Source: Pseudomonadota bacterium
GTDB lineage: Bacteria > Pseudomonadota > Alphaproteobacteria > Rhizobiales > Xanthobacteraceae
NCBI GenBank assembly: GCA_023433965.1
Contig: JAEYTQ010000598.1
Span: 1-7,024 of the forward strand
DNA: 7,024 bases
Direction of reading: 5' to 3'
Part shown: piece by piece, positions 1-6,917 of the stretch
How positions within the stretch are numbered: the stretch's first letter is position 1
Layout of the letters: the number at the start of each line of letters is the position of its first letter
The notes under the pieces: model-generated
Told to the model about the DNA's origin: nothing
What the model saw: only the letters and a program-made list of their open reading frames with translations
Database searches by the model: none
Program-made: the position numbers and the translations under genes

Positions 1-1061
1 TTGCCATTGGTCTTGGCGCCGTAGGTCGTGACCACCTTGCCGCGCACCGGCCAACGGAAGGTCGGCAGCGCGCCGGTGGCTTCAGCAGCCTTCGCCGGCG
101 TCTCGGCGGGCTTCTCTTCGACATTGGCAGTCGCCTGCGCCAGACGGGCGCTTTGAACCGGTGCGGCGGCGGCCAGTTTGGTGGCCGGCGCGGGAGCGGC
201 CGCGACGGGCTGGAGCGTCCCGGCAACGGGCGCAGCTGCGACCGGAGCCGCCGGCGCCGCGACGGCAGCGGTCTTGGCTCCGGGCACGGTCAGCCTGGTG
301 CCGAGCTTGAGTTTTGCGGACGCATCGATCCCGTTGGCGCGGGCAAGCTCGGCTGTCGAGATATGGTTCTTCCGGGCAATGCTGGCGAGCGTATCGCCCC
401 GGTTGACGAAATGGGTGCTCGCCGGCGCGGCCATGGCCACGGCGGGCTTGGCGGCCGGCGCAGCCGCGACGGGAGCCATCGCAGGCGCCGGTGCAGCGGC
501 CGTCGCCGGTGACGGAATGATCAGCTGCTGGCCGGGCGAGAGCGCGCGCGGGCCCTTGTAGCCATTGGCCGCGAGGATCGCCTGCGGTGTGACGCGATAG
601 CGCTTGGCGAGCACGTCCAGTGTATCGCTGGTGCCGACGATGATCTTGGTTCCACCGGACGGCTGGGCGGCCGCAACCGAGCGCGGCGGCACGGTGGCCG
701 TGGACTCCAGGTGCGGCTGCGACGGCGGCGCGTAGGAGCTGACACCGCGTCCACCACCGGACACGCCGCCGGAGGCCACGGGATAGGACTGCGGGGCAGC
801 AACTGCAGGCGGAGGCAGCGACTGCGACTGATAATATCCGGGCGGCGTCTGCGGCCGCGCATATTGAGGCAACTCACGCTGTTGCGGCGGCGCCTGCTGC
901 ACCGAACCGGTCTGTTCGGACGCGAAGGGATTGGAAAAGTTCGACTGGGACAGGCGCGACGACATGTCGGCGCTGCACCCTGCAAAGCTGAAGGAGATCA
1001 GCGCCAGCACCGCGACCTGCGGCACGCGGCGCGAGTAAAGCAACTCGGCGACAGCGGACAT
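1..1061 (-). CDS. nlpD: LysM / M23 peptidoglycan lipoprotein, NlpD/DipM-like (5' part, C-terminus outside window)
   Basis: An uninterrupted reading frame runs from ATG at 1061 to the window edge (353 codons plus two bases), so the gene is partial. The N-terminus has a short hydrophobic segment ending in FAGC (Cys29), a plausible lipobox, suggesting an outer-membrane-anchored periplasmic lipoprotein. A Gln/Pro/Ser-rich linker follows, then two LysM peptidoglycan-binding domains at about residues 139-183 (ending GQQLIIP) and 217-260 (start HFVNRGDTLASIA, end LGTRLTVP). They are separated and followed by Ala/Pro-rich linkers. The last visible residues (335-348, FRWPVRGKVVTTYG) match the start of an M23/LytM peptidase domain. 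In this family M23 domains either cut peptidoglycan cross-links or activate amidases at division. The metal ligands lie outside the window, so catalytic competence cannot be judged. Position after surE and pcm supports the NlpD assignment; DipM is the alternative name in alphaproteobacteria. The start has only a weak GAGTGAG-like ribosome site. Confidence 0.88.
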   Translation of the reverse strand, partial: MSAVAELLYSRRVPQVAVLALISFSFAGCSADMSSRLSQSNFSNPFASEQTGSVQQAPPQQRELPQYARPQTPPGYYQSQSLPPPAVAAPQSYPVASGGVSGGGRGVSSYAPPSQPHLESTATVPPRSVAAAQPSGGTKIIVGTSDTLDVLAKRYRVTPQAILAANGYKGPRALSPGQQLIIPSPATAAAPAPAMAPVAAAPAAKPAVAMAAPASTHFVNRGDTLASIARKNHISTAELARANGIDASAKLKLGTRLTVPGAKTAAVAAPAAPVAAAPVAGTLQPVAAAPAPATKLAAAAPVQSARLAQATANVEEKPAETPAKAAEATGALPTFRWPVRGKVVTTYGAKTNG

Positions 1062-1089
1062 GGTTACTCACTCGTACGCAACAGAACTG

Positions 1090-1106
1090 GTGTTTTAAGT
1101 AAACAC
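1090..1106. promoter_or_regulatory. 17-base inverted repeat upstream of the LysM/M23 gene
   Basis: GTGTTT and AAACAC form a perfect 6-base inverted repeat around a 5-base centre, 28 bases before the start codon at 1061. It lies in the 109-base spacer between pcm and the LysM gene. It could be an operator or a short leader hairpin. The pairing is seen in the sequence; the role is unknown. Confidence 0.3.
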
Positions 1107-1114
1107 GCGCCGAG

Positions 1115-1129
1115 TAAATAACGGCTTAA
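1115..1129 (-). promoter_or_regulatory. possible CtrA-like site (TTAA-N7-TTTA)
   Basis: Read on the minus strand this is TTAA, seven bases, TTTA, one mismatch from the TTAA-N7-TTAA core bound by the alphaproteobacterial cell-cycle regulator CtrA. It lies 53 bases upstream of a cell-wall gene of a class that is cell-cycle controlled in relatives. A one-mismatch match to such a short AT-rich core can easily occur by chance, although AT-rich patches are scarce here. Confidence 0.2.
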
Positions 1130-1170
1130 CCCTTCCAATAAGACGTTGGCGGCACAGCCGATCCCCGATT

Positions 1171-1833
1171 CTACAGTTCCCGTGCCACGCCAGGCAGCGC
1201 CGGCACGAAGCGGACCTCGACGAGTTCCTTGCGCTCGATCCCGGCTTCGCTGCGGGTCAGGCGGGTCAGCGTCTGTACGCCCTGATGCGGGCCGACGGGG
1301 GCGATCAGGATGCCCCCGACCTCAAGCCGCTCGACCAGGTTCTCCGGGATCTGCTCCATCGCGGCGGTGACGATGATGCGATCGAACAGACCGATATTGG
1401 GAGGCAGGTTGAGACCGTCGCCGAGCATCACCTCGACATTGTGACAACCGAGCTTCTCGAGCCGGGCGCGTGCCGTGTCGGCGAGCTTGCGATAGCGCTC
1501 GACGGTCAACACCTGGCCGGCGAGCCGCGACAGCACGGCGGCCTGGTAGCCGGAACCAGTACCGATTTCGAGCACCCGGTGCTGCTTCTGGAGCTGGAGC
1601 TGCTCGGTCATGTAGGCGACGACGAAGGGCTGGCTGATGGTCTGCCCGCAGGCGATCGGTAGCGCGCTGTCACGATAGGCGCCTTCGCGATCCTCCTCCT
1701 CCACGAAAAGCTCGCGCGGTACCTCTTCCATCGTCCGCAGCACGGCTTGGTCGCTGATGCCCCGGCGCCTCAGCGTGAGCTGAAACATCATCTTTTCCGG
1801 CGGGTGCTGATCGGAGGTCATTTGCTGCTTCAT
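1171..1833 (-). CDS. pcm: protein-L-isoaspartate O-methyltransferase
   Basis: The 220-aa cytoplasmic enzyme transfers a methyl group from S-adenosylmethionine to isoaspartyl residues in aged proteins, starting their repair. Family features are complete: substrate-side motif GQTISQP (63-69), SAM-binding motif [12 protein letters not shown] (87-97), the DRIIVTAA strand (151-158), [12 protein letters not shown] (170-181) and the C-terminal RFVP segment (208-211). Length is typical for the family. The start is uncertain. ATG at 1833 has a GGACGA-like site just upstream, while ATG at 1821 (Met5, beginning [10 protein letters not shown]) is an equally plausible start four residues shorter; another ATG at 1837 is out of frame. 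The gene is on the same strand as surE but is cut off from it by a response regulator gene on the opposite strand. It therefore probably has its own promoter in the 214-base divergent spacer. Confidence 0.96.
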   Translation of the reverse strand: MKQQMTSDQHPPEKMMFQLTLRRRGISDQAVLRTMEEVPRELFVEEEDREGAYRDSALPIACGQTISQPFVVAYMTEQLQLQKQHRVLEIGTGSGYQAAVLSRLAGQVLTVERYRKLADTARARLEKLGCHNVEVMLGDGLNLPPNIGLFDRIIVTAAMEQIPENLVERLEVGGILIAPVGPHQGVQTLTRLTRSEAGIERKELVEVRFVPALPGVAREL

Positions 1834-1869
1834 TCATGTCGTCCGGCGGCCGGCCTGTTGCGCCGCGAG

Positions 1870-1893
1870 AACCCGAGACGAGAATCTTGTTCC
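1870..1893 (-). promoter_or_regulatory. weak candidate EcfG-type promoter for pcm
   Basis: On the minus strand GGAAC is followed after 16 bases by GTT, ending 36 bases upstream of the pcm start. The alphaproteobacterial general-stress sigma factor EcfG recognises GGAAC, about 16-17 bases, then CGTT. Here the base before GTT is G, not C, and the spacing is about one base short, so the match is imperfect. Position relative to pcm is suitable. Confidence 0.2.
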
Positions 1894-1904
1894 GGCTCAG
1901 GAAC
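1889..1904. repeat. back-to-back GGAAC motifs (inverted repeat) in divergent spacer
   Basis: GTTCC, six bases, GGAAC form an inverted repeat midway in the 214-base spacer between pcm (minus) and the response regulator gene (plus). Each arm gives a GGAAC facing one of the two genes. It could be an operator or a pair of -35 elements. No CGTT lies 16-17 bases downstream of the plus-strand copy. Apart from this repeat I see no clear promoter or coding potential in the spacer (1834-2047). Confidence 0.3.
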
Positions 1905-2035
1905 CCGTGATAACCTTTCGGCGCAGCATTTGACCACAAGCGGGCTTCTATGCGCTAAGCCATTTGCAGATTTGCGACTGCCGAAACGCGCATTGCGTCG
2001 CTTATCGTTATCTGCGAACTTTCGCCAGAATGGGC

Positions 2036-2040
2036 AAGGA
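2036..2040 (+). promoter_or_regulatory. ribosome binding site AAGGA deciding the response regulator start
   Basis: AAGGA lies seven bases before ATG at 2048. The open frame continues upstream to an ATG at 1964 and another at 2030, but neither has a comparable site. The extra upstream residues (rich in Cys, Arg and Tyr) do not resemble a receiver domain. Confidence 0.75.
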
Positions 2041-2047
2041 CTCACCT

Positions 2048-2419
2048 ATGACTGCGACAGGGCTTTCGGGCCGCTCTGTTTTCCTCGTCGAGGACGAGGT
2101 CATGATCAGGATGATGGTCGCGGACATGCTCGAGGAGCTGGGCTACAAGGTTGCCGCCGAAGCGGGCGACATCAACGAAGCCATGCGGCTTGCGCAATCC
2201 ACCGAGTTCGACCTCGCCATCCTGGACGTCAACGTCAACGGCAAGGTCATCTCGCCGGTCGCCGACGTCATCATGGCGAAGGGTTGCCCCTTCATCTTCG
2301 CCACTGGTTACGGCTCCTCCGGCCTGCCCGAACAGTACCGTGACCGGCCGGCGCTTCAGAAACCGTTCCAGCTCGACGCGCTCGGCAGGACCATCGAAGC
2401 CGCACTCCGCGGCGGCTAG
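2048..2419 (+). CDS. single-domain response regulator (receiver only), FAT GUY type
   Basis: The 123-aa protein is one receiver domain with no output domain. All phosphorylation residues are present: acidic pair Glu15/Asp16, phospho-acceptor Asp60 (in LAILDVN), switch Thr86 and Lys105 in LQKPF. Residues 81-88 read PFIFATGY, matching the PFxFATG(G/Y) signature of the FAT GUY class. Known members are stand-alone regulators phosphorylated by HWE/HisKA2-type histidine kinases; some feed into the PhyR-NepR-EcfG general stress response. A role as phosphate sink or intermediate, acting through protein contacts, is inferred. No partner kinase is in the window. The gene is the only plus-strand gene here, inserted between surE and pcm: divergent from pcm, and convergent with surE with two bases between stop codons. 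The start is set by AAGGA at 2036-2040. Confidence 0.93.
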   Translation: MTATGLSGRSVFLVEDEVMIRMMVADMLEELGYKVAAEAGDINEAMRLAQSTEFDLAILDVNVNGKVISPVADVIMAKGCPFIFATGYGSSGLPEQYRDRPALQKPFQLDALGRTIEAALRGG

Positions 2420-2421
2420 CC

Positions 2422-3189
2422 CTATTTCAGCGTCGCGCTGAGCTGTTCCGAAAACGCCTCGTTGGTGCGGTTGAGCCTGAGCGGGGTGACCGAAACATAG
2501 CGCTCGCGCAGCGCCGCCAGATCGGTGCCGGCGTCGGGCGTATCGAGCATTGCGGTCCGTTCGAAGCCGATCCAGAAATACGGATTGCCGCGGCCGTCCC
2601 TGCGCTCGTCGATCTTGAGGAAGCCGAGATTGCGCTTGCCCTGCCGCGTGACGCGGACGCCCTGCACCTCTTCGGGCGCGCAGGATGGGAAGTTGACGTT
2701 GATGACCGTGTCCTTGGGAACGCCGGCGGCGATGACCTTGCGCAGGATATCGGGCCCAAAGTTGCGCGCGGTGTCCCACGGCGGCCGGTCGCGTGTCTCG
2801 ATGCTGAACTCCTGCGACAGCGCAAATGACGGCAACCCCAGGATGGTGCCCTCCAGCGCGCCGGCAATGGTGCCGGAATAGACGACGTCCTCCGCAACGT
2901 TACGGCCCTTGTTGACGCCGGACAGCACGACGTCGGGCAGCTTGGCACCGAGGATGTGGCGGGCCCCCATGATGACGCAGTCCGTCGGCGTGCCGCGCAC
3001 GGCAAAATGGCGAGGGCCGACCTCGCGCAGGCGCAACGGATCGTTCAACGACAGCGAATGCGAAACGCCGGACTGGTCGAGCTCGGGCGCCACCACCCAG
3101 ACATCATCGGACAAGGCGCGCGCGATCTCCTCCACGACCTTGAGGCCGGGAGCGTGAATACCGTCGTCATTGGTGCAGAGAATGCGCAT
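2422..3189 (-). CDS. surE: 5'/3'-nucleotidase SurE
   Basis: The 255-aa cytoplasmic, metal-dependent phosphatase removes phosphate from nucleoside monophosphates and is associated with stationary-phase survival. The family signature is intact: TNDDG at 6-10 with metal-binding Asp8 and Asp9, PELDQSGVSHSLS (35-47) with Ser40, VRGTPTDCV (64-72), LSGVNKGRN (89-97) with Asn93, and YSGT (104-107) followed by the helix through Glu113. Length is typical for SurE. The ATG at 3189 begins directly with the beta strand leading to NDDG, so the N-terminus is secure. The closest Shine-Dalgarno-like stretch (AGGAAA) is about 12 bases upstream, farther than ideal. The gene follows a 110-base spacer after the small gene ending at 3300. 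Its stop faces the stop of the response regulator gene across two bases, so no separate terminator fits between them. Confidence 0.97.
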   Translation of the reverse strand: MRILCTNDDGIHAPGLKVVEEIARALSDDVWVVAPELDQSGVSHSLSLNDPLRLREVGPRHFAVRGTPTDCVIMGARHILGAKLPDVVLSGVNKGRNVAEDVVYSGTIAGALEGTILGLPSFALSQEFSIETRDRPPWDTARNFGPDILRKVIAAGVPKDTVINVNFPSCAPEEVQGVRVTRQGKRNLGFLKIDERRDGRGNPYFWIGFERTAMLDTPDAGTDLAALRERYVSVTPLRLNRTNEAFSEQLSATLK

Positions 3190-3299
3190 GCGAAAGGTTC
3201 GTTTCCTGAAAACGGGGTCCGAGCCGTCTTATCCGGCCAGGGCCGATCAGGCAAACCTGACGATTGCAGTCCGGGTCCCAGTTCCCAGGTTTGGCGCCG
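3190..3299. other. spacer between the small unknown gene and surE
   Basis: 110 bases with no coding sequence that I can support. A 5-base inverted repeat (CGTTT/AAACG, 3200-3214) surrounds the AGG of the distant Shine-Dalgarno-like sequence of surE. No convincing promoter or terminator is visible. The spacer is long enough to hold a promoter for surE. Confidence 0.4.
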
Positions 3300-3662
3300 C
3301 TAGCGGCGAATGCGCCATTGCGGCAGGAAGCGCGCGAGCCGGCCTTCCGCACGCAATTGCATCGCCGGGACCACCGGATCCGCCATCGGAGTCTCGATGA
3401 CGCCGAGTGCTTTCAACTGAGCGACCAACGGGTCGGATGCCGGTGCCTGCGGGAAGCGCTCGCGCGCCGTTGTCAGCGCCTTGTCGAAGTCGGCAGCATT
3501 GACGCCGGGCTTGGCCCGCCGGCTCTGCACGAGATCGTCGTCCCAAAGCCGGGCGATCTCGATGTCGAGCACGCCGCGCAGGCGTTGATCGATGGCCTGG
3601 ATCCCGGCCCCCGTCACCGCCCATTGTCGGCCGACCCAGAATATGTCGCGGTGCAAGGCCAT
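3300..3662 (-). CDS. small conserved-looking protein of unknown function between serS and surE
   Basis: A 120-aa product from ATG at 3662. It begins MALHRDIFWVGRQWAVTG and contains a predicted helical middle (about 21-70, with an Asp/Arg-rich stretch around 38-50) and a C-terminus ending RFLPQWRIRR. No signal peptide, membrane segment, metal-binding or catalytic motif is visible. I recall similar proteins beside serS in Bradyrhizobium and relatives, but I cannot name a domain. A longer reading from TTG at 3725, two bases past the serS stop and preceded by GGGAG, would add 21 residues. I prefer the ATG because the extra residues look like untranslated sequence and the MALHRDIFWVGRQWAV start looks like a genuine N-terminus, although the ATG itself has no clear ribosome site. 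Same strand and close spacing (65 bases) suggest co-transcription with serS. Confidence 0.75.
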   Translation of the reverse strand: MALHRDIFWVGRQWAVTGAGIQAIDQRLRGVLDIEIARLWDDDLVQSRRAKPGVNAADFDKALTTARERFPQAPASDPLVAQLKALGVIETPMADPVVPAMQLRAEGRLARFLPQWRIRR

Positions 3663-3727
3663 GAACGTTGGGTTGGGGCTCGCATGGAGGGGCCGGCAGG
3701 ATAGCCGGCCGCCCGATGTTCGCAAGC

Positions 3728-5122
<1,395 letters not shown>

Positions 5123-5133
5123 CTAGCACAGCT

Positions 5134-5232
5134 GTCATCATCCGCGAAGGCGGATGATCCAGTATTCCAGTGACGGCAGTGATTCTACGACAGGCCGCGG
5201 CGTACTGGATTCCCGCCTGCGCGGGGAATGAC
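5134..5232. repeat. cloverleaf palindromic intergenic repeat
   Basis: Four nested pairings are visible. Outer arms GTCAT/ATGAC are at 5134-5138 and 5228-5232. A 9-base stem with a GAAG loop is at 5137-5158 (ATCATCCGC / GCGGATGAT). A middle pair ATCCAGTA/TACTGGAT is at 5157-5164 and 5203-5210. A stem with one bulge is at 5209-5229 (ATTCCCGC / GCGGGGAAT, loop CTGC). The layout, and the wording 'CCGCGAAGGCGG...TGATCCAGTA...TACTGGATTCCC', match a repeat I recognise as dispersed between genes in Bradyrhizobium genomes. It lies between tatC and serS and would be transcribed with them. It may shape mRNA ends or be a neutral mobile repeat; neither is shown here. Confidence 0.8.
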
Positions 5233-5247
5233 GGCGGGGTTGGCCGC

Positions 5248-6060
5248 CTACTCCGCCGGATTGGCCGGCGTCGAGACGTCGGTGCCGGTCGCAGTCTGCG
5301 CGGCTGCCGCCTTCCTCTCCACCATCGCCACCGCGAGGATCGAGCCCTCGTAGAGCGCCATGAGCGGAAATGCCAGGGAGCACTGGCTGAGCACGTCGGG
5401 CGGCGTCAGCACGGCCGCGATGACGAAGGCCATGACGATGAAATAGCGGCGCTTCTCACGCAGCATCTTCGAGCTGACGACGCCGATGCGCCCGAGCAGC
5501 GTCAGGATCACCGGAAGCTGGAAGGCGATTCCGAAGGCGAAGATCAGCGACATCATCAGCGACAGATATTCGCCGACCTTGGGCAGTAGCTGGATTTGTG
5601 CGGTCTCGTCGCTGCCGGCCTGCTGCATGCCGAGCGAGAAACGCACCAGCATCGGCAGCACGACGAAATAGACCAGCGCCGCGCCCAGCACGAAAAAGAA
5701 CGGGGTCGCGACCAGATACGGCAGGAAGGCCTGCTTCTCGTGCTTGTAGAGCCCGGGCGCGACGAACTTGTAGATCTGCGTCGCGATGATCGGGAATGAG
5801 ATGAAGCCGGCGCCGAACAGCGCGAGCTTCAGCTGCGTGATGAAATATTCCAGCAGCGCCGTGTAGATGAACTTGGAATTCTCGGGGCCCGCAACCCACA
5901 CGAACGGCCAGACCAGCACGTTGTAGATCTGCTTGGCGAAGAAGAAGCAGAAAATGAAGGCAATGCCGAAGCCGAGCAGCGCCTTGATCAGCCGCGAGCG
6001 CAGCTCGATCAGATGGTCCATCAGCGGGGCTTTGCTGGCTTCGATGTCGGCGTCGGTCAT
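5248..6060 (-). CDS. tatC: Sec-independent (twin-arginine) translocase subunit TatC
   Basis: The 270-aa inner-membrane protein has six predicted membrane spans. TatC binds twin-arginine signal peptides and, with TatB, forms the receptor of the pathway exporting folded proteins. Landmarks are the N-terminal HLIELRSR (16-23), the loop [21 protein letters not shown] (88-108) with Pro90 and Glu108, and LTPPDVLSQ (218-226) with Asp222. At the position of E. coli Glu170 (FGVSFEVPV) this protein has Gln181 (FGIAFQLPV). Length is typical, with a short Ala/Thr-rich C-terminal tail. The ATG at 6060 overlaps the tatB stop in an ATGA, indicating translational coupling; an AAGGA lies inside tatB, 12 bases upstream. 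Confidence 0.97.
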   Translation of the reverse strand: MTDADIEASKAPLMDHLIELRSRLIKALLGFGIAFIFCFFFAKQIYNVLVWPFVWVAGPENSKFIYTALLEYFITQLKLALFGAGFISFPIIATQIYKFVAPGLYKHEKQAFLPYLVATPFFFVLGAALVYFVVLPMLVRFSLGMQQAGSDETAQIQLLPKVGEYLSLMMSLIFAFGIAFQLPVILTLLGRIGVVSSKMLREKRRYFIVMAFVIAAVLTPPDVLSQCSLAFPLMALYEGSILAVAMVERKAAAAQTATGTDVSTPANPAE

Positions 6061-6551
6061 GACGCTTTGGCGTCCTTGATCGCCTCGGATGGCGCGGTGT
6101 CCTGGGCGACCGCTGCCTGCTCGACCTCATGGGTGATCGCGAGCGGCTCGTTCGCAACCGTATGCGTCTCGGCCTCCACAAACGTCGCGGGTGTCGGCGC
6201 TTCCGGAGTCGTGGGTGTCGACGGCGGTTCGACGGCGGCCGTCGCCGAGGTCTCGGCGGGCTTGTCCAGCGCATCGACGCGGAGAGCGTCGCTGACGTCC
6301 TTCTGGAGCGAGGTCAGGGGATTGAAGCCGGTCGCGGCTTCCTTGACCTCGTCGAAACTCTTCTTGAGGTCGGCCATCTCCGCTTCGCGCATCGCTTCCT
6401 GGAACTGGCCCTGGAATTCGGCGGCCATCTTGCGCGCCTTGCCCATCCATTGTCCGACCATGCGCAGCACGCCCGGCAGCTCTTTCGGGCCGATGGCGAT
6501 CAGGGCCACGACCCCGACGAGGACCAGTTCACTCCACCCGATGTCGAACAT
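6057..6551 (-). CDS. tatB: Sec-independent protein translocase subunit TatB
   Basis: A 164-aa protein with the family architecture: an N-terminal membrane span (about 2-20) with Glu8, the Gly21-Pro22 hinge, an amphipathic helix (about 23-70), and a Pro/Thr/Ala-rich acidic tail expected to be disordered. The start [12 protein letters not shown] closely matches TatB (MFDIGFSELLLV in E. coli), which separates it from TatA. With TatC it forms the receptor for twin-arginine signal peptides. ATG at 6551 has GGAAG five bases upstream. The gene follows tatA after a 92-base hairpin-rich spacer and overlaps tatC by four bases. Confidence 0.96.
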   Translation of the reverse strand: MFDIGWSELVLVGVVALIAIGPKELPGVLRMVGQWMGKARKMAAEFQGQFQEAMREAEMADLKKSFDEVKEAATGFNPLTSLQKDVSDALRVDALDKPAETSATAAVEPPSTPTTPEAPTPATFVEAETHTVANEPLAITHEVEQAAVAQDTAPSEAIKDAKAS

Positions 6552-6566
6552 GAAGTCTTCCGTTCA

Positions 6567-6578
6567 CGCGGAGCCGCG
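6567..6578 (-). other. short GC-rich hairpin just upstream of tatB
   Basis: CGCGG/CCGCG pair across a two-base centre (more realistically a 4-base stem with a 4-base loop). It sits five bases upstream of the GGAAG ribosome site of tatB (6557-6561), close enough to affect ribosome access. Function is inferred only. Confidence 0.35.
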
Positions 6579-6582
6579 CAGT

Positions 6583-6614
6583 CGGCCCAATCCCTTGCGC
6601 GCAGGATCGGGCCG
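6583..6614 (-). other. imperfect hairpin between tatA and tatB
   Basis: CGGCCC (6583-6588) pairs with GGGCCG (6609-6614). After one A/C mismatch, ATCC (6590-6593) pairs with GGAT (6604-6607), leaving a 10-base loop that contains the self-complementary TGCGCGCA. It starts 30 bases past the tatA stop and has no following U-run. That argues against a classical intrinsic terminator and fits an mRNA-end stabiliser or partial attenuator better. Confidence 0.5.
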
Positions 6615-6643
6615 CTACCCGCGTCTCGCGTGCTTCCTCCGGC

Positions 6644-6877
6644 TCAGACGGCCTTGCTGCCGACGTCGGACCGCGACGCGGTGGGCGCGCCATTGTGCTC
6701 GATGGACTTTGCCGGCTCGGGCTTCTCGGCGGGCTTGTCCTCGTCCTGCATGCCCTTCTTGAACGCCTTGATGCCCTGCGCCACGTCGCCCATCAGATCC
6801 GAAATCTTGCCGCGGCCGAACAGCAGCAGGACCACTGCGATCACCAGGATCCAGTGCCAAATGCTGAGTGAACCCAT
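6644..6877 (-). CDS. tatA: Sec-independent protein translocase subunit TatA
   Basis: A 77-aa protein: short periplasmic N-terminus, membrane span about 5-20 ([15 protein letters not shown]), FGRGK hinge with Phe20-Gly21, amphipathic helix [19 protein letters not shown] with Phe39, then a charged flexible tail. TatA oligomerises at the TatBC-substrate complex to allow passage of folded proteins. The start at 6877 ([11 protein letters not shown]) is chosen because GGAGGG lies seven bases upstream. A TTG five codons earlier overlaps that ribosome site and is unlikely. TatA and TatB are separated by a 92-base spacer with two hairpins, unlike the overlapping tatB-tatC pair, which would suit TatA being made in excess. 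Confidence 0.96.
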   Translation of the reverse strand: MGSLSIWHWILVIAVVLLLFGRGKISDLMGDVAQGIKAFKKGMQDEDKPAEKPEPAKSIEHNGAPTASRSDVGSKAV

Positions 6878-6884
6878 CCTGCAA

Positions 6885-6890
6885 CCCTCC
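6885..6890 (-). promoter_or_regulatory. ribosome binding site GGAGGG of tatA
   Basis: This near-perfect Shine-Dalgarno sequence lies seven bases before ATG at 6877. It fixes the start, and it is the strongest ribosome site in the window. Confidence 0.85.
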
Positions 6891-6900
6891 AAACGCGCAT

Positions 6901-6917
6901 GGCCGGGGGACCCGGCC
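6901..6917. other. perfect 7-base hairpin in the tatA leader
   Basis: GGCCGGG and CCCGGCC flank a three-base centre, 23 bases upstream of the tatA start and 10 bases before its ribosome site. There is no U-run on the minus strand. It could be the end signal of an upstream gene, a leader structure, or chance in GC-rich DNA. The rest of the right end (6918-7024) holds no gene or convincing promoter that I can support. Confidence 0.45.

Noticed and set aside
178..561. 127-codon Ala/Gly-rich plus-strand frame
   Set aside because: It is antisense to the repetitive Ala/Pro linkers and LysM region of the partial lipoprotein gene and arises from that composition.
1..1061. rpoS-like gene expected after nlpD by analogy with gammaproteobacteria
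   Set aside because: Nothing to the left of the LysM gene is visible, and alphaproteobacteria generally use EcfG rather than RpoS.
2042..2779. 245-codon minus-strand frame across the response regulator and the 3' part of surE
   Set aside because: It is an Arg/Gly-rich shadow in another frame of surE and antisense to the regulator, both of which have intact family motifs.
3663..3725. TTG start at 3725 extending the small unknown gene by 21 residues
   Set aside because: GGGAG is well placed, but the added residues are Arg/Ser/Pro-rich and look untranslated, while the ATG at 3662 opens a convincing N-terminus. Not fully excluded.
6013..6762. 249-codon open frame on the plus strand across tatC, tatB and tatA
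   Set aside because: Its product is Ala/Ser/Arg-rich without motifs, and it is antisense to three clearly recognised Tat genes.
6841..6900. 19-codon upstream open frame (ATG at 6900) overlapping the tatA start
   Set aside because: Its ATG follows a C-rich hairpin arm with no ribosome site. Short overlapping frames like this occur often by chance.
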